64,000 nucleotides of DNA from Deltaproteobacteria bacterium (GTDB lineage Bacteria > Myxococcota_A > UBA9160 > UBA4427), in contig JAJDAO010000003.1 in assembly GCA_029261835.1 (NCBI GenBank), forward strand, positions 339,444-403,443. The letters run 5' to 3'. The position numbers were made by a program, and so were the translations under genes. This document shows positions 56,141-64,000 of this stretch, one piece after another (within the stretch, counting starts at the first letter, position 1; each line of letters begins with the position of its first letter). Under the pieces are notes generated by a model, which was not told the origin of the DNA, made no database searches, and was given only the letters and a program-made list of their open reading frames with translations.

Positions 56141-57462
56141 TGGCACAAACCGCCTTTGAGTCGTTGCTGAAGCAATCGATCGGTCTCGAAGCCGGGACCA
56201 TCGGCGGGGATTCCATAGAGAGGGCAGTGAAGAGGCGGATGAAGGAACTGGGGCTCGCAGACAGCGACGCCTACTTGGCGCTTGTACACGAGTCCGGCGA
56301 AGAGCGGAGTGCCCTCGTCGAGGAGGTGGTGGTCCCCGAGTCGTGGTTCTTCCGCAACAAGGAGGCCTTCGTCGTTCTTCAGCGTTTCATGCTCGATGAA
56401 TGGTGCCCCGCTCACCCCGGAGGCGTCTTGAGGGTACTGAGCGTCCCCTGTTCGACGGGTGAGGAGCCCTACTCGATCGCGATGGCGCTCATGGACGCGG
56501 GGTTGAAGCCAGGCCGGTTTCATATCGATGCGGTGGACGTAAGCCGCAGAGCTCTGGAAAAGGCGAGACTCGCTTGCTACGGCAAGAACTCATTCCGCGG
56601 CAAGAGCCTCGCACTCTGCGGGCACTATTTCAGGGAGACAAAGACGGGTTTCGCTCTTCAGGAATCGGTTCGCAAGATGGTCAACTTCCATCAGGGCAAT
56701 GTGCTCGACCGCGGGTTCATGGAAGGCCTCGGCTCCTATGACGTCATCTTCTTCCGCAACATCTTGATCTATTTCGATGATGCCGGTCGATCCAGGATCG
56801 CCAAGTGGATAGCCGCCATGCTGAAGGACGATGGCATGTTCTTTGTCGGCCACGCCGAAGGGGGACTGATGTGGCAGGGCGTCTTTACCTCCGCCCGCTA
56901 TCGCATGGCCTTTGCCTACAGGAAGTTCAACGACGAGCAGCGCGTCAATCGCCGCACCCGAAAGTCGCATGCCGCCGGCAAGCTGTCGAAGCCGAAGCGC
57001 AAGGCAAGGCAAGAGCGATGCCTCTCTCCGACCAAGCGCAGTAGGGCCTCTACAGGCCGTCGCCGGAATGGCTGCGACGGGGCCGAAGGGCCCGCGCCGG
57101 TGAAAGAGGAAGCCGAGGGGACTCAGACCCTCGAGGCGGCCCATGAACTCGCCAATCTCGGCCGCCTGCAAGACGCGGCGGCAATGTGCGAGGCCAATAT
57201 GCGCGAGAACGGTCCATCCGCTCAGGCCCATTTCATCCTCGGTCTGACGTGCGATCGGGAGGGCGGCGGCGCGAAGGCGGAGGCCTACTTCCGCAAGGCC
57301 CTGTACCTGAATCCGGACCACTACGAGGCCCTGGTGCATCTCGCGCTCCTGGTCGAGCAGCAGGGAGATGTCGCGGCCGCTTCGCGGCTGAAGAAGCGAA
57401 GCCGGCGGGTTTACGAAAAGGGTCTTGGAAATGGAGAACCGGTGCGTGATGGAAGAGAGTAG
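56140..57462 (+). CDS. wspC: CheR-type methyltransferase with TPR
   Basis: SAM-dependent glutamate methyltransferase of the CheR family, 440 residues, fused to C-terminal TPRs as in WspC. It has an N-terminal CheR helical domain. The catalytic domain contains VVPESWFFRN, SVPCSTGEEPYSIAM (SAM site), DVIFFRNILIYFD and FFVGHAEG. A Lys/Arg-rich linker (about 270-310) leads to TPR-like repeats from about 325 (ETLEA-like AHELANLGRLQDAAAMCEAN, then AEAYFRKALYLNPDHYEALV). It methylates WspA and is opposed by WspF. It overlaps the start of wspD by 32 bases. Confidence 0.93.
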   Translation: MAQTAFESLLKQSIGLEAGTIGGDSIERAVKRRMKELGLADSDAYLALVHESGEERSALVEEVVVPESWFFRNKEAFVVLQRFMLDEWCPAHPGGVLRVLSVPCSTGEEPYSIAMALMDAGLKPGRFHIDAVDVSRRALEKARLACYGKNSFRGKSLALCGHYFRETKTGFALQESVRKMVNFHQGNVLDRGFMEGLGSYDVIFFRNILIYFDDAGRSRIAKWIAAMLKDDGMFFVGHAEGGLMWQGVFTSARYRMAFAYRKFNDEQRVNRRTRKSHAAGKLSKPKRKARQERCLSPTKRSRASTGRRRNGCDGAEGPAPVKEEAEGTQTLEAAHELANLGRLQDAAAMCEANMRENGPSAQAHFILGLTCDREGGGAKAEAYFRKALYLNPDHYEALVHLALLVEQQGDVAAASRLKKRSRRVYEKGLGNGEPVRDGRE

Positions 57463-58132
57463 GCCCAGAGGGCACGAAGTAGAGGACTGCTGGAACCACG
57501 CCGGGGTCTGGGGAAGCAGAGGCTGTTCGGAGCTCGAGCGGACCCTGCATTGCGTCAATTGTGAGGTCTACTCCCGAGCAGGACGCCTTCTGCTCGACCG
57601 CGCGTGCTCGGAAGGGTATCAAGAGGAGCGGACCGAGCTTCTGGCGGCGGAGGGAGAGAAGCAGCGGGAGGGCGATATCTCCCTGCTGATCTTCCGCGTG
57701 GGCAAGGAGTGGTTTGCGCTTCCCACGGAGTTCTTTCTCGAAGTACTCGAGCCGCGCCCTGTACACCACCTTCCCCACCGAAGCGGGGCGGTCCTCAATG
57801 GCCTGGTAAACGTCAGGGGCGAGCTGCAGATTTGCGTCTCGATGTCCGCTCTTCTCGAGGTTGAGACAAACGCCGAAGACAGGGACGACAACCGGGTGCC
57901 GGCGGGCGAGCCCATGCTCTTCGTGCGCAGCAGTTCCGGGAACCTGGTCTTTCCGGTAAGCGAGGTCTTCGGCACGCACCGCTACGACTCCGCCGAGTTA
58001 CGCCCCGCACCGGCCACGCTGGCAAAGGCTGCGAGCAACTACACACAGGGTGTTCTGCCATGGAAGGACACGCATATCGCGGTCCTGGAAGAAGGACCGC
58101 TCTTCGAGCGAATCGCGAGGAGCCTCCAGTGA
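57431..58132 (+). CDS. wspD: CheW-like coupling protein with Cys-rich N-terminus
   Basis: Second coupler of the operon, 233 residues. The N-terminal part carries C20-W, C32, C41 and C44 (CWNHAGVWG, then HCVNCEVY), a pattern typical of WspD that may bind metal. The CheW domain runs from ISLLIFRVGKEWFALP to LVNVRGELQICVSM and on to the end. The start is taken at the ATG after AAGGG; a TTG two codons upstream and an ATG six codons downstream are possible. Its stop overlaps the wspE GTG. Confidence 0.9.
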   Translation: MENRCVMEESRPRGHEVEDCWNHAGVWGSRGCSELERTLHCVNCEVYSRAGRLLLDRACSEGYQEERTELLAAEGEKQREGDISLLIFRVGKEWFALPTEFFLEVLEPRPVHHLPHRSGAVLNGLVNVRGELQICVSMSALLEVETNAEDRDDNRVPAGEPMLFVRSSSGNLVFPVSEVFGTHRYDSAELRPAPATLAKAASNYTQGVLPWKDTHIAVLEEGPLFERIARSLQ

Positions 58133-60501
58133 GCGATGAATCTGATCTGAGCGGCCTGTCCATGCAGGAGCTGTTTCGGATGGAGGTGGAGAGCCAGGGC
58201 GCGGTTCTCACTGACGGGCTTCTGGCCCTGGAACACGACCCGGGGTCAGCTGAGTCGCTGGAGCTGTTGATGCGTGCCTCGCATTCGATCAAGGGGGCGG
58301 CGCGCATCGTCAACCTGGACCCGGCGGTCGACGTCGCTCATGCCATGGAAGACTGCTTCGTGGCGGCGCAGACCGGAGAGCTTCTTCTCGGTGCCTCACA
58401 TGTAGACCTCTTCCTGGTCGGGGTGGACATGCTCAATCGCATGTCCCTGGTCACCGAGGACGGCCAGGATGCCTGGTTCTCCGAGCACAAGGCCGAGATA
58501 GACGGTCTGCTCGAAGATCTCTCATGCGCCTTGAGGGGCGAGTCGAACGCGAAGACCCGAAAGGGCGCCCCGGCGAAGGCAGAGAAGGATACAGCGGGGA
58601 AGACGAAGGAGGAGGCTACAGAGGAGAGGACAGGGGGTAGGGCGAGCGAGCCCGAGACAGCGGGCACGCCGGGTTTCGAGGCCGCCTCCGACGCCGGTCA
58701 GCCGGCCGATGGCGCATCGGCCCAGGCGCCCCCTTCGGCGGCGAAGGCTCCGCGAAAGGAGCAGAAGGACGGCGTGCTCAAGATAAGCCCGGAACAGATC
58801 GACCAGCTCCTGGGCCTGGCCGGGGAGGTCCAGATGCAGTGGCAGTGGCTCAGGCCATTTGCCGACTCTCTGCTGATTCTGAAGCGCAGGATCGCCGAGC
58901 TGGAGTCGATTCTGGGCAGCGCGGAGTCCTCCCCGGCGACGGCAGAAGATGGCCACGGCAGCCAGCAGATCAAGGACGCCAAGGCCAAGGCCGCGACCTG
59001 CAGCGGGATACTGTCGGACCGGCTGACCGAGCTGGAGTCCCACGACCGGGCCGTCTTCAGGTTGTCGCAGCGGCTCTACCATCAGACCGTCTCCAGCCGC
59101 ATGCAGCCCTTTGCGGACGGCGTGCACGGATTCAAGCGCATGGTGCGCGACGTGGCCCGGGGCTTGGGCAAGGAGGTGCGGCTCGAGATTCTGGGCGCCG
59201 ACACCCTCATTGACCGTGACATCTTGGAGAAGATGGAGGCCCCTCTGACCCACCTGCTTCGCAACGCGGTGGACCACGGCATCGAGATGCCCGAGCAGAG
59301 GCGCTGCCAGGGCAAGTCTCCGGCGGGCGTCATCACCCTCGCGGCCAGACACCACGCGGGCATGCTGAAGATCACCGTCTCCGACGACGGCGGTGGCATC
59401 GACCTGGCGGCCCTCGGTCGAACCGTGGTCGAAAGGGATCTCGCTACCGCGGAAATGGTGGACCAGATGAGCGAGGTCGAGCTTACGGCCTTCCTCTTTC
59501 TGCCCAGGTTCACGATGAAGGAGACCGTCAGCGAGATATCTGGCCGGGGCGTGGGGCTCGACGTGGTGGCAACCGCCGTGAGCGAGGTGCGCGGAACGGT
59601 CCATACAACCTCCTCTCCCGGCTTGGGGACGCAGATCGAGCTGCAACTACCCAATACCCTTTCGGTGATGCGCTCCATGCTGGTCGAGATCGCAGGCGAG
59701 CCCTACGCCTTTCCCTTGGCGCACATCAAGCGCGCTCTGCGCCTCGAGGGCGACTCCATCGAGCAGGTCGAAGGGCGTCAGTACATTTCCGTTGACGGAC
59801 AGCACGTAGGCCTCGTGTCGGCCCGCCAAGTGCTTGGCCTGCAAGGGGCGCCGTCTGCCACCGGCGGGTTGCACGTCGTCGTCCTCGGCGACCGGGGGGG
59901 CCGCTACGGGCTAATCGTCGACGGCTTTCACGGAGAATGCGACCTGATCGAAAAGCGGCTGGATCGGCGCCTCGGGAAGGTAAAGGACATCGCTGCCGGC
60001 GCCATGATGACCGATGGAGCGCCTCTGCTCATCATAGACGTCAATGACGTCGTGCGCTCCATCGAGAAGCTGATCACCGGGGGCAGGCTATCCCGCGCCG
60101 ACAGGGCGCTGAAGGGCACGGGGGAGGCTGTCAAGAGGATCCTCGTCGTAGACGATTCCATAACGGTCAGGGAAGTGGAGCGCAAGCTTCTTTCCTCCAA
60201 TGGCTATGCCGTCGAGGTAGCCGTGGATGGAGTCGACGGTTGGAACTCGGTTCGCGCGGGGGAGTTCGACCTGGTCGTAAGCGACGTGGACATGCCGCGC
60301 ATGGACGGGATCGACCTGGTCCGTCACATCAAGAGCGACCCACGTCTCAGGGCTATACCGGTGGTCATCGTTTCCTACAAGGAGAGCGATGAGGACCGCA
60401 TGCGCGGCCTGGAGGCGGGAGCGGACGCATACCTTGCCAAGAGCAGTTTTCATGACGAGACACTTCTCGAAGTGGTCAGGGACCTTATCGGTGTGGCCTG
60501 A
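58129..60501 (+). CDS. wspE: hybrid CheA histidine kinase-receiver
   Basis: CheA-type kinase with a C-terminal receiver, 790 residues. The Hpt domain has the phospho-accepting His52 in ASHSIKGAARI. A low-complexity Lys/Glu/Ala linker (about 125-210) follows, then dimerisation, ATPase (LRNAVDHGIE N-box; DDGGGID; GRGVGLDVV) and CheW-like domains. The receiver has Asp719 in VVSDVDMPRMDG and Lys in AYLAKSSF. It phosphorylates WspR and WspF. The start is GTG, overlapping the wspD stop, with AGGAG 6 bases upstream. Confidence 0.95.
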   Translation: MSDESDLSGLSMQELFRMEVESQGAVLTDGLLALEHDPGSAESLELLMRASHSIKGAARIVNLDPAVDVAHAMEDCFVAAQTGELLLGASHVDLFLVGVDMLNRMSLVTEDGQDAWFSEHKAEIDGLLEDLSCALRGESNAKTRKGAPAKAEKDTAGKTKEEATEERTGGRASEPETAGTPGFEAASDAGQPADGASAQAPPSAAKAPRKEQKDGVLKISPEQIDQLLGLAGEVQMQWQWLRPFADSLLILKRRIAELESILGSAESSPATAEDGHGSQQIKDAKAKAATCSGILSDRLTELESHDRAVFRLSQRLYHQTVSSRMQPFADGVHGFKRMVRDVARGLGKEVRLEILGADTLIDRDILEKMEAPLTHLLRNAVDHGIEMPEQRRCQGKSPAGVITLAARHHAGMLKITVSDDGGGIDLAALGRTVVERDLATAEMVDQMSEVELTAFLFLPRFTMKETVSEISGRGVGLDVVATAVSEVRGTVHTTSSPGLGTQIELQLPNTLSVMRSMLVEIAGEPYAFPLAHIKRALRLEGDSIEQVEGRQYISVDGQHVGLVSARQVLGLQGAPSATGGLHVVVLGDRGGRYGLIVDGFHGECDLIEKRLDRRLGKVKDIAAGAMMTDGAPLLIIDVNDVVRSIEKLITGGRLSRADRALKGTGEAVKRILVVDDSITVREVERKLLSSNGYAVEVAVDGVDGWNSVRAGEFDLVVSDVDMPRMDGIDLVRHIKSDPRLRAIPVVIVSYKESDEDRMRGLEAGADAYLAKSSFHDETLLEVVRDLIGVA

Positions 60502-60504
60502 AGC

Positions 60505-61551
60505 ATGAGAATCGGGATCGTGAACGACATGCCCATGGCGTTGCAGTTCCTGCGAAGGATTCTGGCAGATGCCGGAATCCACGAAGTGGCCTGGGAGGCG
60601 CGAGATGGGGCCGAGGCAGTAAGAAGATGCGCCGCGGACAAGCCGGATCTGATCTTGATGGACCTCGTCATGCCGGTAATGGACGGCGTGGAGGCGACAA
60701 GAAGGATCATGCAGGAGTCTCCCTGCGCTGTTCTGGTAGTCACCGCCTCCGTCAGCGGCAATCAGTCTTTGGCCTTCAACGCAATCACCGCCGGTGCCTT
60801 GGACGTCATACGAACACCGAATGCCGGAGTCAATGGCAGCTCCGACGGCGTAGGGTCGATGCTGAGAAAGATCAAGGCGATAGAAACGCTCGTCGGCCCG
60901 GCCGCGAAGCGTCCCGCAAGGCCGACCCGGCGTCTGGTCGAGCCGGCGGGCTCGAACGGAATCATCATTGGCATTGGCGCCTCCACGGGAGGGCCCGCCG
61001 CTGTGGTCGACGTCCTGACCCCTCTTCCGGAGGACCTGTCGGCGGCGATTGTCGTGGTCCTTCACGTGGACGTGCAGTTCGCCAGCGGAATGGCCGAATG
61101 GATGAACGCCCTGGTCCCTCTGCCGGTCCGTATCGCCGAGGAGGGAGAGCGTCCCGCGCCGGGCACGGTCTTGTTGGCAGCGACCAACGACCACCTGGTC
61201 ATGACGCGCGACCTCAATCTGCACTATACGGAAGAGCCGAGGGACTACCACTATCGCCCGTCGGCAGACACCTTCTTTGAGAGCCTCGTCAGGCACTGGC
61301 GGGGAGAGGCGGTTGGTGTGCTCCTTACCGGCATGGGCAAGGACGGCGCAAAAGGGCTGAAGGAAATGCATCAGAAGGGCTGGCACACCATCGCTCAGGA
61401 CGAGGAGAGCTCAGTGGTCTATGGCATGCCCAAGGCGGCGGCAGAGATCGGTGCGGCGCTGGAGGTCCTGCCCTTAGGCCGCATTGGCGCTGCGCTTGTC
61501 CGTCAGGCCGGTCGGCGGACAGTACCGAAGGAGGACGAGTTTGACAGTTGA
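60505..61551 (+). CDS. wspF: CheB-type methylesterase
   Basis: Receiver plus protein-glutamate methylesterase, 348 residues. The receiver Asp53 is in LILMDLVMPVMDG; the conserved Lys position reads VIRTP, as in other WspF-like proteins where it is relaxed. The catalytic triad is Ser160 in GIGASTGGP, His in LHVDVQFA and Asp in GMGKDGAKGL. It demethylates WspA and so damps the pathway; loss of wspF in Pseudomonas locks c-di-GMP synthesis on. It starts 3 bases after wspE and overlaps the wspR start by 11 bases. Confidence 0.94.
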   Translation: MRIGIVNDMPMALQFLRRILADAGIHEVAWEARDGAEAVRRCAADKPDLILMDLVMPVMDGVEATRRIMQESPCAVLVVTASVSGNQSLAFNAITAGALDVIRTPNAGVNGSSDGVGSMLRKIKAIETLVGPAAKRPARPTRRLVEPAGSNGIIIGIGASTGGPAAVVDVLTPLPEDLSAAIVVVLHVDVQFASGMAEWMNALVPLPVRIAEEGERPAPGTVLLAATNDHLVMTRDLNLHYTEEPRDYHYRPSADTFFESLVRHWRGEAVGVLLTGMGKDGAKGLKEMHQKGWHTIAQDEESSVVYGMPKAAAEIGAALEVLPLGRIGAALVRQAGRRTVPKEDEFDS

Positions 61552-62626
61552 AAGCAGGCCAAGCCGTGAGCCGGACGAAGAGGAAGTCGGCGGGATTGAG
61601 GCCTCCCTGCGCAAGCGTGAGATCACGGTATTGCTCGTTGACGATCAGGCGATGATCGCCGAAGCGGTCCGCCGCATGCTGATGGATGAGAAGGACATTA
61701 ACTTCCACCACTGCATGAAGGCTACGGAAGCCGAGCAGTCCGCACTTCGGATCTGCCCCACCGTCATCCTTCAGGACCTGGTGATGCCCAGTATCGAGGG
61801 CCTAGACCTCGTGCGCCGCTACCGCTCCATAGCCGAAACCCGCGATATACCCGTCATAGTGCTTTCCACCAAAGAAGATCCGAGTGTCAAGGCGGAGGCC
61901 TTCGCCGTCGGGGCCAACGACTATCTTGTCAAGCTGCCGGACAAGACTGAGCTGGTTGCCCGGCTGCGGTATCACTCTCAGAGTCGTATCAACAAGCTGC
62001 AACGCGATGAGGCCTTCAGTTCCCTGCAGGAGAGCCAGCGCCAGCTCGAGGAGGCCAACTTCCAACTGCTGCAGCTCTCCAACAGGGACGGCCTGACGGG
62101 CATCGCCAACCGCAGGTACTTCGACGAGCAGATCGATGCCGAGTGGCGACGAACGCGGCGCGAGAAGTCTCCGCTGGCGGTGCTCATGATGGACGTCGAC
62201 TACTTCAAGCTCTACAACGACAGTCTCGGGCACCTGCACGGCGACGAGTGTCTGAAACGAGTGGCCGACATTCTAGCGGGCACGCTCAAGAGGCCGGGAG
62301 ACCTACTGGCCCGCTACGGCGGTGAGGAGTTCGTCGCGCTGCTTCCCGGCAATACGGTCGAAGCCGCAGCCCCGGTTGCGGAAACGATGCGCGCCTCGGT
62401 GGAAGCGGCTGCAATCGAACATCCGCGCTCCGAAGTGTCGGAGCATGTGACGATCAGCGTCGGGGCCGCCTCGACCGTTCCCTGCGATTCCAGCTCTCCC
62501 GATGTGCTCGTTCGCGCGGCCGACGAGGCCCTCTACGAGGCAAAGCACGCAGGCCGCAACAGGGTCGTAAGCTCTGAGACCCTCCCCCAGTCGGCAAGGT
62601 CGCCTGAGGCCGCGAAGAGCCGGTAG
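61541..62626 (+). CDS. wspR: response regulator diguanylate cyclase
   Basis: Output protein of the pathway, 361 residues: a receiver (Asp79 in VILQDLVMPS; Lys in DYLVKLPDK), a coiled-coil linker (about 145-180) and a GGDEF domain. The active site is GGEEF (260-264) and an inhibitory I-site RxxD is present (RPGD, 251-254, five residues before). The cyclase is therefore predicted active and product-inhibited. The start is TTG with AGGAGG about 7 bases upstream. It is the last gene of the operon. Confidence 0.95.
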   Translation: MTVESRPSREPDEEEVGGIEASLRKREITVLLVDDQAMIAEAVRRMLMDEKDINFHHCMKATEAEQSALRICPTVILQDLVMPSIEGLDLVRRYRSIAETRDIPVIVLSTKEDPSVKAEAFAVGANDYLVKLPDKTELVARLRYHSQSRINKLQRDEAFSSLQESQRQLEEANFQLLQLSNRDGLTGIANRRYFDEQIDAEWRRTRREKSPLAVLMMDVDYFKLYNDSLGHLHGDECLKRVADILAGTLKRPGDLLARYGGEEFVALLPGNTVEAAAPVAETMRASVEAAAIEHPRSEVSEHVTISVGAASTVPCDSSSPDVLVRAADEALYEAKHAGRNRVVSSETLPQSARSPEAAKSR

Positions 62627-62672
62627 CGTGGCCGAACGCCTTCCGCCGATTCTCCCGAAACCTATCGCCAAA

Positions 62673-63632
62673 TCACCCTGCGGAGAACTCAATCGCCGTT
62701 TCTCGGCCCCTCTGCCCGGCAAGGCAGGCCCGCAGCTCGGGCAGCAGCTGATCCTGTGCCTCTGCCGCGAGATCGAGCAAGAGCGCATGCACACCGGGTT
62801 CGTCGACGGAGACCAGAAAGTGGTCATAGAGCGCGATCTTCTCCTCCTCCAAGCGGACGGCAGAACGGCAGACTTCCGCCGCCGCACCCGCTGCGACCGG
62901 CTCCGCCGGTGGCGGGGCTTCCGCGGCCGGAATGTCGAGCAATGCGAGTAACCGCAGCATGGCGTCGACGCGTGTTTCAGCCGCACGCGCCAGGCGAGTC
63001 GCGGTCGCATCCTCGGGTATAGCTCGGAGAAGCTCGCGATAGAGCGCCCGCGAGGCGTACTCGCGATCGAGGGCCATGGCCAGGTCGCGCTTCGTCGTCT
63101 CGGTGATCGTGACGCGATCGAGTCGTCTGAGGATGGCCGGATGACGCCTGGCGAGGAAGACGACCAGCGTGGCGGCGCCCAAGAGCACGCCGAGCCAGAG
63201 ATGGAGCGGAGGCAGTCCGGGGACAGAGAAAGCGCCGGCGAGATACAGAAGCGATGCCCAGGCGAAGAAGACAACGCCGAAGACCAGATGCCAGAGCTTG
63301 GGAAAGCTCTCGACGAGGCTCACGAGATAGGCCGTGAGACCGCCCAAGGTGAGCCAGGTCAGGACATGCACGATCGCGAACTGCAGCACGCGAAGGCCAG
63401 TCACGGGTGCTCTGTGAGCGGCATCGAGGCCGTCGAATAGGAGTGCGCCCAGGATGGCCGGGGTGCGAAGCGGCTCTCCGATCGCCACGTCGTGGACCAG
63501 ATGGGCGGCTGCGATGAGCGCGGCAGCGAGCAGCCCGCCAAGAAACCCTTCTCGCAAGACACCCCTCATGTCGGGCACCGTACGCCGTTCCGAGGGAGAT
63601 CCCGCGCGTCTCTGCATCGCGTTGCGTGACAT
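62673..63632 (-). CDS. membrane protein with ferritin-like helical domain
   Basis: About 319 residues in two parts. The first ~155 residues contain four membrane helices (around FLGGLLAAALIAAA, VLQFAIVHVLTWLTLGGLTA, LWHLVFGVVFFAWASLLY and LWLGVLLGAATLVVFLA). The rest is an alpha-helical bundle with LDREYASRALYRELLRA, AAETRVDAMLRLLALL and VRLEEEKIALYDHFL, spaced like a DUF2202/ferritin-like domain. The usual metal-binding His after the second Glu appears to be Asp. I start at MSRNAMQRR (GGAG about 12 bases upstream); MRGVLREGF is an alternative. It converges on wspR. Function unknown. Confidence 0.7.
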   Translation of the reverse strand: MSRNAMQRRAGSPSERRTVPDMRGVLREGFLGGLLAAALIAAAHLVHDVAIGEPLRTPAILGALLFDGLDAAHRAPVTGLRVLQFAIVHVLTWLTLGGLTAYLVSLVESFPKLWHLVFGVVFFAWASLLYLAGAFSVPGLPPLHLWLGVLLGAATLVVFLARRHPAILRRLDRVTITETTKRDLAMALDREYASRALYRELLRAIPEDATATRLARAAETRVDAMLRLLALLDIPAAEAPPPAEPVAAGAAAEVCRSAVRLEEEKIALYDHFLVSVDEPGVHALLLDLAAEAQDQLLPELRACLAGQRGRETAIEFSAG

Positions 63633-63867
63633 CGCGTATCCGCTCTCCGCCTCTGTTTTACTCTTCCTGGAGCGTGGCGCAACCCGTCTTCGTTGGCTCT
63701 CCCGACGTTCGCCCTTCGTGGAGTCCGCGGCGTTCGTGGAGTTCGCGGAGAGGGTCGCGAGCCCGGGCGGGTGCGCGGGGTCAGGTCCGCGCAATGGGTG
63801 GGGCGTGACGCCACGGTGCGGTGTTCGTCGTCGTGCTGCGAGCCTGTGTTTCCGAGGCGAGGGTACG
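63633..63867. other. intergenic region before the IS end
   Basis: No gene is supported here. It contains a two-copy 18-base-period repeat (63715-63748), TTCGTGGAGTCCGCGG and TTCGTGGAGTTCGCGG, differing at one base. The promoter of the minus-strand membrane protein should lie near its left end. Confidence 0.4.
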
Positions 63868-63915
63868 GTCCAGACACATCCTTTACACATCAGTCCAGGG
63901 ACATGGTTTACACAT
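63868..63915 (+). repeat. tandem 23-bp repeats at the IS left end
   Basis: Two imperfect copies with a 25-base period: GTCCAGACACATCCTTTACA plus CAT (63868-63890) and GTCCAGGGACATGGTTTACA plus CAT (63893-63915), 19 of 23 bases identical. They lie directly upstream of a transposase start, so they are probably transposase-binding sites or the end of the insertion sequence. The exact outer boundary and the target duplication cannot be set from one end. Confidence 0.6.
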
Positions 63916-63948
63916 TTCGCACCATCGGTGGCCAGGAGGTGGCCACCG

Positions 63949-64000
63949 ATGCCTTGGAGCGAGACGTCAACCATGGACCAGAAGCGATTGTTCATCCAGG
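63949..64000 (+). CDS. IS481-type transposase, N-terminal fragment (window edge)
   Basis: Only 17 codons are inside the window: MPWSETSTMDQKRLFIQ. This start (MPW.E.S.MDQ...F) is typical of IS481/IS3-like integrase-catalytic-domain transposases, whose helix-turn-helix follows immediately. AGGAGGT lies 8 bases before the ATG. The gene runs off the right edge, so whether the element is intact is unknown. Confidence 0.7.
   Translation, partial: MPWSETSTMDQKRLFIQ

Noticed and set aside
60088..61386. A 432-codon minus-strand open frame
   Set aside because: Antisense to wspE and wspF; His/Arg/Asp-rich with no domain.
60505..61551. Receiver domain of WspF as a degenerate receiver because its Lys motif reads IRTP
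   Set aside because: Relaxed sequence at this place is usual in WspF-like CheB proteins, so it is not remarkable here.

Overview
This window is high-GC DNA from a Gram-negative bacterium. Lipobox-type lipoprotein signals, a periplasmic HtrA protease and a full chemosensory array show this. The gene mix (acyl-CoA dehydrogenase plus APH-like kinase plus DUF6285, a second EF-G, TPR lipoproteins, a Wsp pathway, an IS481-type transposase) would fit a deltaproteobacterial-grade lineage such as Myxococcota, Desulfobacterota or Binatota, or some Gammaproteobacteria. No rRNA or other phylogenetic marker is present, so this placement is only an inference. I saw no tRNA, rRNA or CRISPR array.

Region 1 (1-16 kb) holds mixed metabolism and housekeeping genes. 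It opens inside an acyl-CoA dehydrogenase, followed by an APH-fold kinase and a DUF6285 protein in one transcription unit. Then come release factor 3 (prfC), a PDZ-less HtrA lipoprotein, an FmdB-type zinc ribbon, a carboxymuconolactone decarboxylase-like protein, a type-B carboxylesterase, HisE, a secreted DUF4412-like protein, a receiver lacking the conserved lysine, an MFS transporter coupled to a DUF4185-like lipoprotein, and gpsA.

Region 2 (16-35.5 kb) holds translation, proteolysis and stress genes. It has an EF-G paralogue, a HAD phosphatase, two lipoproteins, an AI-2E family permease, a GH3 glycosidase, a double EthD protein, pepN, glutathione peroxidase, ettA, a TPR protein, an atypical SDR and clpB.

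Region 3 (35.8-53.2 kb) looks like an energy-reserve and dormancy island. It contains a receiver, a patatin phospholipase, a CBS-pair protein, two tandem-domain universal stress proteins, a Ca/Na-type antiporter, glgX-glgB, a GT4 glycosyltransferase, an alpha-glucan phosphorylase, a phosphofructokinase with the pyrophosphate-type signature, a divergent amrA/amrS pair and a Zn alcohol dehydrogenase. Together these could build and mobilise glycogen, send it through PPi-saving glycolysis and dispose of reductant by alcohol formation under low energy.

Region 4 (53.2-64 kb) is a complete Wsp-type surface-sensing operon: WspA receptor, WspB and WspD couplers, WspC methyltransferase, WspE CheA-receiver hybrid, WspF methylesterase and WspR diguanylate cyclase. 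An internally deleted second receptor sits between wspA and wspB. Codon use here appears different from the rest of the window. A possible helicase remnant lies upstream, and downstream a membrane/ferritin-like protein is followed by the start of an IS481-type element, so the block may have been acquired.
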